DNA of 64,000 nucleotides from Polytrichum commune (Eukaryota > Streptophyta > Polytrichopsida > Polytrichales > Polytrichaceae): positions 70,387,554-70,451,553 of the forward strand of contig OX485803.1 in assembly GCA_950295325.1 (NCBI GenBank), in the 5' to 3' direction. The notes beneath the pieces are model-generated. The model saw nothing but the letters and a program-made list of their open reading frames with translations. It did no database searches and was not told the origin of the DNA. The position numbers and the translations under genes were made by a program. Every line of letters starts with the position of its first letter. Position 1 is the stretch's first letter. Positions 20,881-33,579 of this stretch are shown piece by piece.

Positions 20881-23800
20881 AAATTTAAAAATCTTGGGGT
20901 CTAGAGTTTTGGTTTCCAACATTTATAAGATTACAAAATCTCGTCGAATTAAAATATAACTCTAATGTTGCTTCTTTCTTCCCTTTTCTTGATAATCATC
21001 ATTAAAAATTTTTCATTTTCATTTTACATGCATAAAAGATGAAATTCTTGGAACAAAAACCAGTAGGTGGCAGAGATTAGTAAATGCTATACTACGTTCA
21101 TTAGTGCAACCCACATCAAAAAAATTATTGAAATTATTGTGCATGCCGTACAGGGACTCTGATTAAACTTTAAAGGTTGTCCAACCAATTGAATGGCACG
21201 ACATTGAAAATATAATGACACCCACTAACATTCCCGCCCCACAACAAATCTTATAAATGGTATTATAGGTGACCACCGCTTTTAAGTGAACACCAAAGCT
21301 ATGAGCCCGATAACTTATGTGCCCCCTTCCAACATCTACACATATTATTACTTTAAAGAAGCTCCAACATTCCATCATCCTTTTGGTCGGGTGGAGATAT
21401 TGGGGCATTTTGAATGGAAGTACAAAGGGCACTTGACTTCCAAGATACAAATCTCTCATGCATTGTATGTACTTTGCATGCAAACAAATAGTGCGCTTTG
21501 TCCTTGAGTAAACAAATTTTGGAATGGAAGGCATCCCCCTCACAAACCAAACATTCTAGGACTTGGCCGCCACCAAACAAGGAAACGTACACTAAGATAT
21601 GTGGGTCGTATTTGGTCACTTACCTTAATCAAAACCCCCAAATGTTGGCCCAATACATGAGCAACTATTCATCTCAAATGGGTGCTTGTTTTGTCATTTT
21701 AAGGGCATAAATTATAACCTAATCGTTCACACTAAGCAAATATGCCGTGTTTAATAGTGTGTGCTTTGTGTGTCCCTTTGTGAACATTAAGAACATTAAG
21801 CATCTTGACTTTCTTACTCATTGTCTAGGTATTTTTAAACATTTACATTTCATAACCCCCTTTACATATTTCGACATGGCAGATTCTTGTTTCCCATTTT
21901 AGATGAATATTGAATCATCATATGTCATTGTTATCTCCCAATGAATCGTCTCATCTAGTTTAATTAATTCAAGAAACTACATTGCTAGTCGATCCTAATA
22001 CAAAGGTTGTTGTCACACAATTCTCACATGATGGTTGATATTTGTCGAAAAAAGTTGCTACATTGAATAAATTAGGCAGTTTTTTAGTTGGAAAACATAA
22101 AACTATGTTAAGTTGAATAATTCTATGCTTGTATTTCAAGATTATTTGTGTGGTGAAGCCTATTAGGTGGCATACCCCACTTGGCCTTGATCTGAAAGCC
22201 AAGTTGGTTGAAACATGTCCCAAACTTTGTAGATTTTGATTGAATTTGTAGTTTAATTTATATTGGTTTGTAACACAATTGGTTACAATTTGTTTTGAAT
22301 GGAAATGTTTTGTCCTTATTGATTTTGTTGGTTCCAATGATTTAGAGTGTTGAATTGGCATAATGTCATAAGTAAAAAAGAATGATTTGCATTTGAGGGT
22401 TTTGAAATTATGTCACTAAGAAGACCCAACCCATTGTTGGCAAGAATATTTTGCACCCACAACCCAACCTACTCAACAAGCAATACATGCGCATGAAAGA
22501 ACAACCTTAAAAAATGTGTAATATGAAGTCCAAGAGAATGTTCAATAATGCAAGAAGTGATTGTGACGCAGCTTGAATCCCTCATTCCGTGCTCATACTC
22601 CTCCTTGCCCATATATTGTTCATATTGCCATTAGTAATGCATGCAAGGAACTAGTATCCATGATTACATATGCTGCAAAGCAACCCTCAATGAAGGCAAA
22701 TGAATTTGACAAATGCTTTCTAATTACTTCATCAAAATATCTCCAAATGAACATTGGTTGTATCCAACATGTGTGTGATCAATGTCACGTCAAAATTATG
22801 CCAATTTTCTAGACTTCACCTCCTTGTAGGTGATTATAGCCTTGTGATCTTGCCCCTTTTGTAAGCATGTAAGGACCAATTCACATGTAGGAGACCCACA
22901 CTTAAGTGCTTATTGTAGGAGACTAAGAACCATCAATATGCTAAAGTAAATGGAAAATTCTTTTGGTGCATGAAACCAAGTGCTTGAGCATTGAATTGCT
23001 ATTGGAGTAGTGTGTGCAATGTATTGAAGCACATCAATGGTTATGAAAGAGGTATGCACTCGAGAGAATATACTACAACTAAGTTGGTTCATAACAATGA
23101 ATGGTCCAAGAGAGTATCATTTCATAAGAACATGAGGACTAATTTCTTGGCCATCAATATTCCATATAGTGCAACAGAACATCAACATATGTTTGGCGTT
23201 ATGCGAGGACAAGAAACCTAAAGTTAAAATGAGTATGATATTTGTAGAGAATCCACAAAGTATTGTGAGCATAGTGAAACACATGGGACACTTGAAGGTA
23301 ACGGGTAGGTTGTCCTTTGTGATATTTGACTCTTATGAGGTGCTTCATGATATCCTTAGTTTTTTTGTTGACATAGAAGGTTGTGGTCCACCATTGTATG
23401 TAGCATGCCCATCCACTCATAAATAGCATCTCAGTGAGTCCCCCCTCCCCACATAGTTGTGGTCAATTAAGCCTCTTTTATAATATCAAAATAGTTGTGT
23501 ATATATTTCATTTATTACGTCCCCTTCCAATACCCAAGATTTGTTTAAAGCTCTATCATTGCCTACAAATCATTTTGAAGAAGCTAGTGTGCACATTGCC
23601 AAGCATGTTGGAAGCATCACCAATTTTGTTTATTAGGCCCTCACAAGACGAGCATTAATTCAAGAGATCGTAACTTTTGTATCTCATGGTCATATTTGAT
23701 GGCATTAACCCCTAAATGCTTTTGGGCTCATACATAACCCCAACTATTACACTTCATTTTTGTATACTAAGTCTATCATAAATAACATGAATTTGATCAC

Positions 23801-24293
23801 AAGGTAGACTATTAATGAAACATATTTTGCCCCCTCCCGCTCCCTGGACACAAGCACAGTCAAGTACATATTTTAAAAGATGGTTCAAGTACTGTGCAAG
23901 TAGATTTACTGAACATGTAATTATCTAAAAATTGTTTAAAACATGATAAAATTACATTAAATTGATGAACTTCTCCAAACTTTTGTGACATTGCCCTCAA
24001 ATTTATGACGAATCCAAGGAATATGGAGGGGAAAAAATCCAACTTCAAAAAAATTAAAGGTCATGAAATCTATGTCCAAAACCAAATTTAGCCATCACCT
24101 TTTGAGCAATACTTTTAATGATAAGTTTTGAAGATCTCATATTGATATTCTATATTTGAGTACCTAATTAAACAACACCTTGCGATTATTTTTAGGCATT
24201 TAACCAAAATAATTATGGTTTTAGTATACCAGAGCACTTTTCATGTATACTTGATCATGCTTGCTCCCCCCTCAAAATGTAATAAATATATAA
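20881..24293. other. AT-rich stretch, no gene recognised
   Basis: Several 60-130 codon open frames occur on both strands (for example 21163-21543, 21969-22361, 22573-22812 and 22991-23426), but none shows a family motif. Base composition alone can produce them. There is no LTR, terminal repeat or RNA gene visible. Confidence 0.4.
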
Positions 24294-24611
24294 CTACACT
24301 AAATATGATTTTAGTTTTTGATACACTAAATACAAATGCATAAACTAAATATCATCAACCCTATGAAAGTAAGTAACATTAAATGCAAACTCAAACACTA
24401 AATATCAACTATGGTAATATGTGGCAGTTACATGCACAAATTTAGTGTGAGTAAGGATATGACAAAAAATGAACAATGATAAAAGGAGAAGGGAGATGGC
24501 GGTAGGGTAGGTGGTGGTGCATTTATATTTAACACTAATTATCAAAGAATTGAAAATTAGTGTTGAGATAGGATAGAGTGGCAACAACACTAAATATCAT
24601 ATTTAGTGTAG
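24294..24611. mobile_element. MITE family 2
   Basis: 318 bp bounded by CTACACTAAATATGAT and atcatatttagtgtag. The terminal repeats are nearly those of MITE family 1, but the interior is different, with repeated cactaaatat(c/a) motifs. It is non-coding. It is probably mobilised by the same transposase as family 1. Confidence 0.7.
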
Positions 24612-24669
24612 TGGCCTAGGGAATTTTTAATGTGGGAAGGGGTTTGCACCCAATGTGTATGTTTGACAA

Positions 24670-24780
24670 ATTTCATGTGATGTTCAACCTCAAATCCAAA
24701 GTGTCACGTGACGTTTTCAAAAACAAAAATGAATGTCAATTGACATCTACATTTTATTCCAAAATGTCACCTCAATTTTT
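24670..24780 (+). repeat. dispersed repeat D, copy 1
   Basis: About 110 bp matching the complement of 61685-61790: tgtgatgttcaa, tgacgttttcaaaaacaa, atgaatgtcaattgacatctaca. It includes the palindrome GTCAATTGAC. Confidence 0.6.
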
Positions 24781-24869
24781 GGCTTACACAATATTTTAGA
24801 AAACTAATATTTTGAATAATAATAATAAAAACTTGATTTGTAACAAAAAAAAACTATCAATCGAGTGTA

Positions 24870-25331
24870 AGTATCCTTCAGTCTCGCATGTTTCTCCAAA
24901 TGTTGAAGATGGTAGCCCAATCCATTGTATCCACTTCAAGCCCACAAAGAGAAACCCACATAAGGGCATCAAGGGTCTTCAAGTTCAACCTATTGCGCAA
25001 GTGGCTTTTGATTGCATTTTGTTTGGAAAATCCTCTCTCACAAATAGCTATACTTGATGGAATGAGTATAATTTTTTTGTCAAAGTTGCATAAGTTTAGG
25101 CCAATTTGTGTGCCATTCCAAATTGCTACCACATATGCGCCAAGCCTCAAATATTGTTTTGTTCTCACACTCATGTCGAAGTGTTTCCGTAAATCCCAAG
25201 AGTTCTCCCTTACACATGTCACTCTCTTCTTCAGTGTATTGAAACTTCAACAATATCCTTTCGAGCCACAATTCGGTATTTGTGATTCGGTCACTATCAT
25301 CGCTTGGATAATTATGGACATAAACTCTCAA
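24870..25331 (-). mobile_element. hAT-2: hAT transposase C-terminal fragment
   Basis: The minus-strand frame 25222-24878 reads PSSIAICERGFSKQNAIKSH, LRNRLNLKTLDALMWVSLCG and MDWATIFNIWRNMRD, the hAT dimerisation domain in its ZNF862-like form (S..CERGFS.QN.IK...R..L...TL..LM). The overlapping frame 25331-25080 supplies the preceding Leu/Glu-rich part (ELWLERILLKFQYTEEES) after a frameshift. No BED finger or catalytic residues remain and no terminal repeats were found. Confidence 0.8.
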
Positions 25332-26899
25332 AGGTGATCAACATGGGTGACTCTCTTGCACTTCAGAGTGGAGGCTTTTAGGCTCACAATTACGTATGCT
25401 CCTCCCTTTGCTTGATTCTAGTTGAATGTATCTATTTATCTATCTACCTATCTGTTGAACAATCAATATCAACCGATATCCTCTTGAAGCATATTATATC
25501 CTTTAGTGGTAAAGAAAAAGAATATAAAGTTGTTCAATTTGTGAGGTCTGATCTAGGTCTCTAAACTGGAATTGTGAAATATAGAAACGCTTCTAGTGCG
25601 CTGGCCAACAAAAGGTTGTTACAAGAAGGAATACTGATTATCGTTGGGAATTAATTGGTTCCAGGTGTTTCCAAAGAGGCAGGGGAAGTGGAAAGCAACC
25701 ACACAATCACAACTTCATAATTACAAGTTAATTATCCCAACAGAACAATTCACTCTGGAACAAAGTGCGCTACAATCAATCCTAATCGAAAGCATGCGCT
25801 AATCTTCGTGCCACTTCTGTGTCATTTTTGCAATAAGAAGCCTCTCCAACTCCAAGAAAACTCAAAGGGATTTAGATTCTTTCAACAAGGGAGCTTTGCG
25901 ATTCAAAGGGAATTGCTCAAAACAACTTTGGTTGAAAGCAAGAAAAACTCACATTGGTTGGAAGCAAGAAAAAACTCATATGGAGTGGAGGATGTGCAAG
26001 CACCACGGTGATACAAACATTTGCCTCGCCATGTTCCTAGTTAGTCTCGCTCTCCGATCACCGTCTTAGCTCCCGGTTACAAAGGAAATTGCAAGAGCAA
26101 AGTTGAACTTAAGTATGTGAGTGCATGTAGGAAGTTCTCCTACTGTTATGGGTTATGTTTTCCGGATACTTGAGCTGCACTTTATAGTACTCAAGTAATA
26201 TGTTTCATTTCAATTTCTAGTGTGTCAATTGACGTGTGGTTTTTTTCTTCACAAGTCACAGTACGTGTCAATTTCTAGATTGTGCGTGTCAATTGACGTG
26301 CATTTTTTTTTGTGCAAGTTTTTGCGTGTCAAAAGAGAAAAACTTGCAAAAACTTTGTCAAACATATACACTGGTTGCACCATCAGTTAGGTTGTGTGCT
26401 TGAAATGGCACCAATCCACACATCAATAAATTGTGTGGTGACACCTCGCTACATCAATGGCATTCTAGGCTAGGCAATTTATTTGTGGTTTAATTTGGCA
26501 TGCACTAATTTCATATAGATCTTGATGGATTAGGCTAAATTTTTGGTACGATATTACCCTTTAGCAATTTAATAACGTCCAAGATTTAACTACATTCAAC
26601 CACACTTAATTAGAATGACAAAGACCCTTTCAATGGTAAGTCCACAAAATTATAACCTCGGCGCTAATGAGGATTTTGTAATATTTTTGATTTTCAAGTT
26701 AATTACATGCTTTATTGATGGTTTCACTTCAAAAATGATATCCCAATCAATTGTTTATTTACTCAATGGAAGTGAATATGTACATTGAATTTTGGACCTT
26801 GAAGGTGAAGTGCGCTCAATATGGGTTGTATGGACAAGTGGCCTTCAAGTATGCAAGGGAATTTTTATTTTTCGAAATCAGGCAAAGCTTGTATGGAGC

Positions 26900-26980
26900 A
26901 TGGGCTTCATCCAGGCAGTGAAGGAGGCGTGTCTGGGGCGGGGCCAACTCTAGGCATATGTGATCTAACTGGGGGCTATA
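26900..26980. repeat. single arm related to the 15.5-15.9 kb inverted repeat
   Basis: aggcagtgaaggaggcgtg, ggggcggggcc and tgtgatctaactggg align with 15793-15873. No inverted partner was seen nearby. Confidence 0.55.
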
Positions 26981-28119
26981 TTAGTAGCGGGTAGCTAAAC
27001 ATCTAGATACAAAGTCAACAACTTATTGGTCTTGATTTTGGTCATGATAAAAACAAGGTCCTTCAAACAATAGGTTATCTTACACCAAGTGATATTCTTC
27101 AAACCACATAAATAAACAACGTTTCACAAAGATGAAAGTCCGTTGTCTTGGACTTCTAGATGAAACCCGAGCCAATGAGGCCCCATTATACATCATCACA
27201 TATGAATATAGCATGCAACATTAGTTACACTTACCACCCACTTTACTCTCATTTAGTCACTGCTAGTTGTGAGTAAGTACCAATTGAAAGCATTTGAAAA
27301 TCCAAATCCAAAGATAATAAATTGACTTCCTAAATTCAAGAATCGAGGTACTTCTTAAAGACATGTGCGGACTGTCTTTGATTGGTTAGTGTGAATAACT
27401 GGGTAAGAGTTAAAAGGCAATTGGTGTCCTTACGAAGAGCACAAGAAGTTCTATAAAGTAGATATATGTATGTGAAAAATGAGCAAGATTTGAGGGGATG
27501 TCATCATTTGTTTCTTAACCATATGATGTTATATAATATGTGTTGGTACATAGTGTCCACCCACAATATGGTTTTAGTTTGGATCCTTGTTATTAATATG
27601 ACCCAGAATATATACCATAATCAATATAGTAAAATCTTGATTTTTTTTATTTTTGTTTGTTTAAATAGACCCAATGAGAAGTACAAATACACTGTATATG
27701 CTCCATTCACTAGGCTTAGAACTTATTATCAATGGTTTTACCATCATGCATTACATTTTCATTTATTCACTATATTTTCTAGAGATAACATTACTAAGCC
27801 GCATGCTCCCTCATCCATCACAATTACAAGAGATGATGTGTTCCATGAGGATCAATGTATGTTAGTTTGGAAGAAAAAAAATGTTTTAAAATGTTTTAAA
27901 AATAATATTTCTATTGAACACACAGATCATTTTTGCGAGTGTTTTTCTTTCTTTTTTCAAATTTAAATGGATATCTCATATGGATGAATCCCATATTCTA
28001 TCCAGTCACTTCCATGGAATATTTCTTTGTTGATGATTGCCACTTAGACTACTACAACAAAGTTAGTTAACACACATGATTTAGTGGGGACCTTGCCTTG
28101 AAACTAAGACCGAAGCTGG

Positions 28120-28121
<2 letters not shown>

Positions 28122-28155
<34 letters not shown>
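28122..28155. repeat. (TA)n microsatellite
   Basis: Uninterrupted AT dinucleotides, about 17 units. Confidence 0.95.
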
Positions 28156-28157
<2 letters not shown>

Positions 28158-29126
28158 TGTTATTTCTTGGTCCTCAGCCAAATTATGCTCATGTGTAGGG
28201 CAAGTAGCAAATGGAGCTTAGCAAATATATGGAATCTTGTAAGTAAGAGAAAGAGAAAGAGAACAGAAAACAGAAAGAAGCGACTCAATAATTTGTTCCT
28301 TTATGAAAAAAAATGAAAAAAAAAGCGAATGATGAGCACAAGTCAACATGATAGTTCACTCACATTTTGTTGTTGGAAATTTTTGAATGGGGCATCCTTA
28401 TTTATGAAGTGAAGTTTCGAACCCAAGGGAATTAGAGTTCTACTTTTTGCATCTTCCTCTATTGACAAAACAATGGTAAAAATACATGTGAGGAGATAAC
28501 CGGAATTTGAGAAAACATATTGAGAAAATTTGAGAAACCCCTAAGTGCAGTAAGTTGAAAAAAAAATACTAAGCACACCAAACTTCTGATTTAGTGTGGT
28601 CCACATTATTAATCATTGAACCACATTACATGTCTTGCATTTATTAAGTGGTTACTAGAGAGGGTGTCACATGACATAAAGAGGTGACTCATATGTTCTC
28701 AGTGACCACCAAAACTATGTGATTGAATTTTCTCAAAATGATGAAAATTGAAAATGTGGTTGTTGTAGTACATTGATGTGCGTAATTAAGTTTCCCCACA
28801 CTAATTCATCGACATTGAACATTATTTTGAATATTAAGCTTCACATTACAAATTGCAATTGTTATTTATAATAATAAAAAAGTTGTTATTCAAACGAGGA
28901 ACATAGTTATAAGTTTATGTAATTTGATATTGACCCAAGGTACTTTGCATGGGTGAGGAGGCAACCTATTTGCAAAGACAACCTAATTGCACATATCAGT
29001 TGCATAAGTAAGTACTACTGTCCTTTGAGTCCAATTGCCAGCAAGAAGGCCTAGGCCTCTCTAGATTATACTGGTCTTCTTGTAACTTATTGCAAAGAGC
29101 CATCTCAAATCATTTGGGGAAAGAGT

Positions 29127-29950
29127 GTCATCAATAGTGCTTGTCCTTGCATGGCATGAGAAAGATGTCTATAACTTAGATCAAGTGGAGGCAACACACG
29201 CCTAAAACAGTCTCATACACGAGAGGAGAAACCAAATGATTTGAATTTTGCGGTCACACAACATGTGCAAATGAGATGCCGTTTATGTTATTTCATGACA
29301 CGTGACTTCTAGAGTTACATAAGACTTCTTTATAGTATTGATAAAATATGTGGGGAAATAATGTCATCAGTACCGCTTGTCCTTGGAGGGCATGAGAAGG
29401 TTGTCTATAACTTAGATCAAGTGGAGGCCACACACGCCCAAAGCCGTCTCAGACCGGAGAGGAGAAACCGGAAGTTTTGAAATTTGCCGTCACACAACAT
29501 GTGCAAATGAGATGCCCTTTTTGTTAGTTAATGACACGTGTTTTCTAGAGTTACACAAGACTTCTTTACAATATTGATGAAATATGTGAGGAAAGGATGT
29601 CATTAGTAGTGCTTGTCCTCGGAGGGCATGAGAAGGTTGTCTTATGACTTAGAAGAAGTGGAGGCCACACATGCCCAAAACCGTCTTAGACAGGAGAGGA
29701 GAAACCGGATGGTTTGAAAATTGCGGTCACACAAGATGTGCAGATGAGATGTTATTTTTGTTATTTAATGACATGTGATCAAGTGGAGGCCACACACGCC
29801 CAAAACCGTCTTAGACATGAGAAGAGAAACCGGGTATTTTGGAATTTACGATCACACAACATGTGCAAATGAGACGCCGTTTTTATTAGGTAATGACATG
29901 TAACTTCTAAAGTTACACAAGACTTCTTTACAATGTCGATAAAATATGAG
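29127..29950. repeat. tandem array, unit about 236 bp, about 3.5 copies
   Basis: Units begin gtcatcaatagtgcttgtcc at 29127, gtcatcagtaccgcttgtcc at 29363 and gtcattagtagtgcttgtcc at 29600, so the periods are 236 and 237 bp. A fourth, internally deleted unit runs from about 29775. Each holds gatcaagtggaggc, acacacgcc, gagaggagaaacc and cacacaacatgtgcaaatgag. Non-coding. Confidence 0.9.
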
Positions 29951-30649
29951 AAACGTAGTTGCCGGCACCCACCTAAAGTTTGACTACGACGTACCTAACA
30001 AATACACCAACGTATTTCTTTGTAAATAGGTACAACCCGAGGACGGTGGCGTCAGTAGGGGACACTGGTCCCTCGTGTGGGCCGGGCCGCCCTGACCTTA
30101 AGCTACCGACCCAGTGCACGGGAGATTCAAACAATCAGTGAGGGGCTTGAGTGATGAGCAGATTCCTCCCCAGATTCAACCTCCCAAAATAAGTGCCCCC
30201 GCCCGGCCGCATGCACTTCCTATCTATATTTATGTGCGATCGGCCACTGCTGTCATTGAATCTGCATCTTCAATCTTCAAAACCTGTTGTCACCAAAGAA
30301 TCTGTGTTCCAATAACAATGAAGCCATCAGCTTGACTTTGTAAGATGCCTAGCTTCCCTCCTTTTTAAAGTAAGTCGTTGACTTCGATTGCTGTGTTTTT
30401 GGGGCCAAATTAAAGGTAAGGTGGGTGAATATGCGCAACTACGTACTGATGAGGAGACCATGCACCCCGTCGCCAATACACAACTTGAGATGTACTTCTT
30501 CTTATTGTTGCTGTTTGCAAACAGTTCACTGCCTATTTGGGGAGCAGCCGTGGCCTGCAATTGACCTTTACACCTTGTGATGCCCTTTCAACACCTGCAA
30601 GCCACAGCCCGCTTTCTAGGAGGGCTGTAAAACTCTAAATTTAGGGAGC
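29951..30649. other. higher-GC segment upstream of the unknown frame
   Basis: It includes a GC-rich stretch (30060-30130, gggccgggccgccctgacc; 30197 region gcccccgcccggccgcatgc) unlike its AT-rich surroundings. Short open frames have no recognisable product. It could hold 5' sequence of the coding remnant that follows. Confidence 0.3.
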
Positions 30650-31300
30650 TCCTATAATGGGACCCTTGGAGCACTGGACGACACCCTCACCGTGCACGAA
30701 AATTTCTTCAACAAACAAGAGAAGCAAATGAATGCCATAAGGTTGATGCAATTGAGCATCTTAGTAAAGTTCTCCCTAGAAGAAGTCCATCGAGTTTTCT
30801 CGTTCAAATTAGCTGAAGTCTACGGACCTTTCCGAGATAGGATGATCAACCAGCAAAACGGCCAACTTACCTCACAGGAATGGGTTGGCCTTTATAGGAA
30901 TATGGAGGATGTTTTACCGGAATGGGTTATTTGTGTAGGTTACCGTAAGGTTCGTAGGCCTGGCCCAGTTCAGATTAGCGCATAGTTCATGAATTCATTC
31001 CCTGAATCTACCATAAGCTCGCAATCTTTTACCCTTGCCGAAATTAATCCGAACACCAAGAGTGCAATTCCACCTGTGGCATTCGAGGGTTGGATGACGC
31101 GCGTTAGGGTGGATAGCCTCATAAGAGGGAGCAGCAAAACTAAGTTCAACTTGTTCTACAGGAAACTTGATCAGCTTTTCTTTGACCCTGCTCGTTGGTG
31201 GTGGCCAGAGGTTACCCCCTTCCTTGCTTACTCGGCCAAAGAGGGCAGGAAGTGGACAGACAACCCTCAAGAAACCAATTCCACGCAAATGGAGGAATGA
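30650..31300 (+). pseudogene. unidentified reading frame with one in-frame stop
   Basis: One plus-strand frame runs about 215 codons from near 30650 to a TGA at 31298-31300, broken only by a TAG at 30983-30985. Before the stop it reads LSILVKFSLEEVHRVFSFKL, VYGPFRDRMINQQNGQLTSQ and MEDVLPEWVICVGYRKVRR. After it come INPNTKSAIPPVAFEGWMTR, RGSSKTKFNLFYRKLDQLFF and DPARWWWPEVTPFLAYSAKE. The Trp-rich end (RWWWP.VTPFL) looks conserved, but I cannot name the family. No RT, integrase or nuclease motif is present. Composition is unlike the AT-rich flanks. LINE copy 4 follows directly on the same strand, so it might be an upstream open frame of an element or an exon of a dead gene. Confidence 0.4.
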
Positions 31301-31790
31301 TGTCCCTCCCTCCACCTCCCCCAAGTGGAAACCAAACACCCAAAGGCACTATGCCCTCAAGGCTAATCTCTTGCAAATGCCATGCTTGATTAAGGTCATG
31401 TATATCATCTATCCTAGGAGCTCCACCTACAACTAATTCACATTTTATACCCAACCCAAACCTCAAAGTACAAATATGACAATTCATATATTGTAACAAT
31501 AGATCCCCTGCATATGTCATTATTTGCAAAATAGACAAATATCCTATCTTCCAACACCTCCTATCCCAAGTAGTATGGGAGGTCCTACCGCCCATTATAA
31601 TTATTGCAGGCATGAGAGGCATCTTACGTACAACAACTATTAAGTGCCTCCAAAATGTCTATATATCCAATCCCAAAATCCATCATTTAATGGAAATATT
31701 TTCACAAATCGCCATAAGATATTTAACACATATCATTCTTAACAAAATTAAACTAGAAAAGAACCAACGCCCAATACCAATGGACTAAAC
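31300..31790 (+). mobile_element. LINE copy 4: highly diverged endonuclease-like fragment
   Basis: The plus strand, with frameshifts, reads LISCKCHA*LRSCISSILGA, then QFIYCNNRSPAYVIICKIDK, then PPIIIIAGMRGILRTTTIK and IFSQIAIRYLTHIILNKIKL. This follows the order of LINE copy 2 (CQCHARLRPDILCILG, IQFIEFTYCHDRF, LITITVGGRGAI, AIKYLTYL). The PD pair reads SC and the Glu is lost. It is the most diverged of the five copies and is placed by motif order. Confidence 0.55.
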
Positions 31791-31989
31791 CACCTAACAC
31801 ATAAAGTTGAAGTATAATAAGCAACTAACACTAACTCACAGTCCACATGCGAGAATATGTATTAATTTGCCCCACACACACATGTCCATGCCGGCATGGA
31901 AGAGGAGTGGTGAACGGACATTGCATGTTAATTGATAATTGTTTCAACTATGTTTTCCTAGCATCTTCTTATAATCATTGTCCACTAGT

Positions 31990-33260
31990 AGTAAATCTAT
32001 TATTGTGAACCTTCTTTACTCCTCCTACATCTATCTTCAAGTTTTCAATTAACTTTAATGGCACCACTTTCCATTGGTCCACCATCTTGATTGTAAAGGG
32101 GCCACATCGATGTTGGTAAAGTCCAATCTTTTCCTTGGAGCATTCATCATAGTGTTAATTCCTCATCCTCCATCAATTCGTACATTTGGTACCCTTCTAT
32201 TCTTTGTAACTACCATGACCATTGGCATTCCTTCATTGTCATCTTGAGCTTTCACATGATAGAAATGAGAAAGCTTCTCCACACTCTACTCTTCCTCCTT
32301 TTGTAATGCAAACATAACTCTTTTTCTACAATAAGGAGCTATCTCCAATAGTTTCCTTATAGAGATGTTGACATTTGTTTGCTTTAACACCTATAATATT
32401 GTCTATTTTTACGGCTTTCTCAATGTCGCCCATGTTTTTGATCAACATGTTCTCTACAATGTCTTTAATCTTCTTTATAGCGGTTGTTGGTACAAAGGTA
32501 TGATCTCCCATGGCATCAATAGATCTACAACCTCTTCTCTTTGCATCTCTTGGAAGACTTGGCTCACATCTTGGTGTATTTTCCTTCCTCTTTGCCACTC
32601 ACTCATTTTGATAAAGTCTTTGCCCAATCTTTTATCTACCTTACTCACTTGTTCATCTTCTTCTTCAATTGGAAGCTCTTCATTGCTACCCAAGTTACTA
32701 CTATCTTTATCTTTGTCATTGGAGTTTGTTTCGCTATCACTACCATCTGACATGCTGTCTTCTCTCATTGTTCTCTGGTTGTTGCCTTTTGCACTCTAAT
32801 CACCACACACACGCCGGGGACACTACATTCACCCCTATAGTGGGTTTTGTGTTGTTGTTGTTGGTATATCCTCTCCCGCTTCTTGTTGATGCCTAATCAA
32901 GAGTTGGCATTTTGACTTCATGTGCCTATTCTGATGACAATAGTAACATTTGTCATGTTGTCATCCCACCATAGTAAACTAGAATACCCGGTTGTTAGCA
33001 CTACCTTGGTGTTAGTACCATCCATCATATGTCGGGGATATTGAGATTGTACGTGATTGATAGGTCCTTTTGGACCTCCTCGGTGAAGATAACCATCTTC
33101 TCTCCGGTAATCTTGGTCTCAGTAGGGGTATGAAGTATTGCTCTTATAATCATTCCTATAGTTGTCATTGGCTCTATAGTACTGGCCATTGTAAGGGTAG
33201 AGTCTCTCATCCATGTGACATTCAACAGGGGCTCTGCCTCCCATCAATAAGCGGTTTCTT
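31990..33260 (-). mobile_element. Gypsy-type gag/protease remnant
   Basis: The minus strand gives the C-terminal part of a Ty3/gypsy gag and the start of pol. A zinc knuckle, CYYCHQNRHMKSKC (C-x2-C-x4-H-x4-C), lies at about 32955-32906. An acidic Ser/Asp-rich linker (32768-32475) and a basic stretch in the next frame (32598-32326) follow. A protease-like segment (NVRIDGG*GINTMM, RKRLDFTNIDVAPLQ) lies at about 32200-32100, where DGGSG.N is the family active-site form. Upstream (33225-33025) is Tyr/Asn/Arg-rich text typical of such gags. At least two frameshifts and several stops break it. RT, RNase H, integrase and LTRs were not found. Confidence 0.6.
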
Positions 33261-33579
33261 GGCATGGGGATCTTTCATCCCTCCTCTTCTCTAATGTTGG
33301 AGGTGGTCTTGGACGCGCATCCTCCAATTCTTTCTTTTAAGAGATTCTCTCTTCTTATTGTTCAGCTGAGGTTGTATTTGATTCACACCATATTTTCTTG
33401 CTCAAGGTCTCTAAGCCCCGTGTCTCTCATACACACACTCATTGGCGTCATGCGCAAGACTATTGCAATTAGTGCATTGTTTCATCTGACATTCTTGCAC
33501 ATAATGTCCAGGGTCTTTGGCATCTTTTGCACACCACTCCCGTTCTATATTGCCTATCACCTAGATAAAAAAAATGGAG

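Larger units (their letters stand above)
25340..29100. other. AT-rich stretch with small repeats, no gene recognised
   Basis: Small items only: a short tandem duplication (tggttgaaagcaagaaaaactca twice, 25928-25985); two GTCAATTGAC palindromes (26226 and 26290 regions); a lone arm of the 15.5-15.9 kb inverted repeat at 26900-26980; and a (TA)n run at 28122-28155. The 166-codon frame at 27466-27966 is Phe/Tyr/Ile-rich with no recognisable domain. Confidence 0.4.

Noticed and set aside
27466-27966. 166-codon plus-strand frame
   Set aside because: Composition is driven by T-rich DNA (Phe, Tyr, Ile, His), has no motif, and no neighbouring frame continues it.
32365-32799. 144-codon Leu/Ser-rich plus-strand frame, looks membrane-like
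   Set aside because: Antisense of the acidic and basic gypsy gag segments; the minus strand carries the zinc knuckle and protease motifs.
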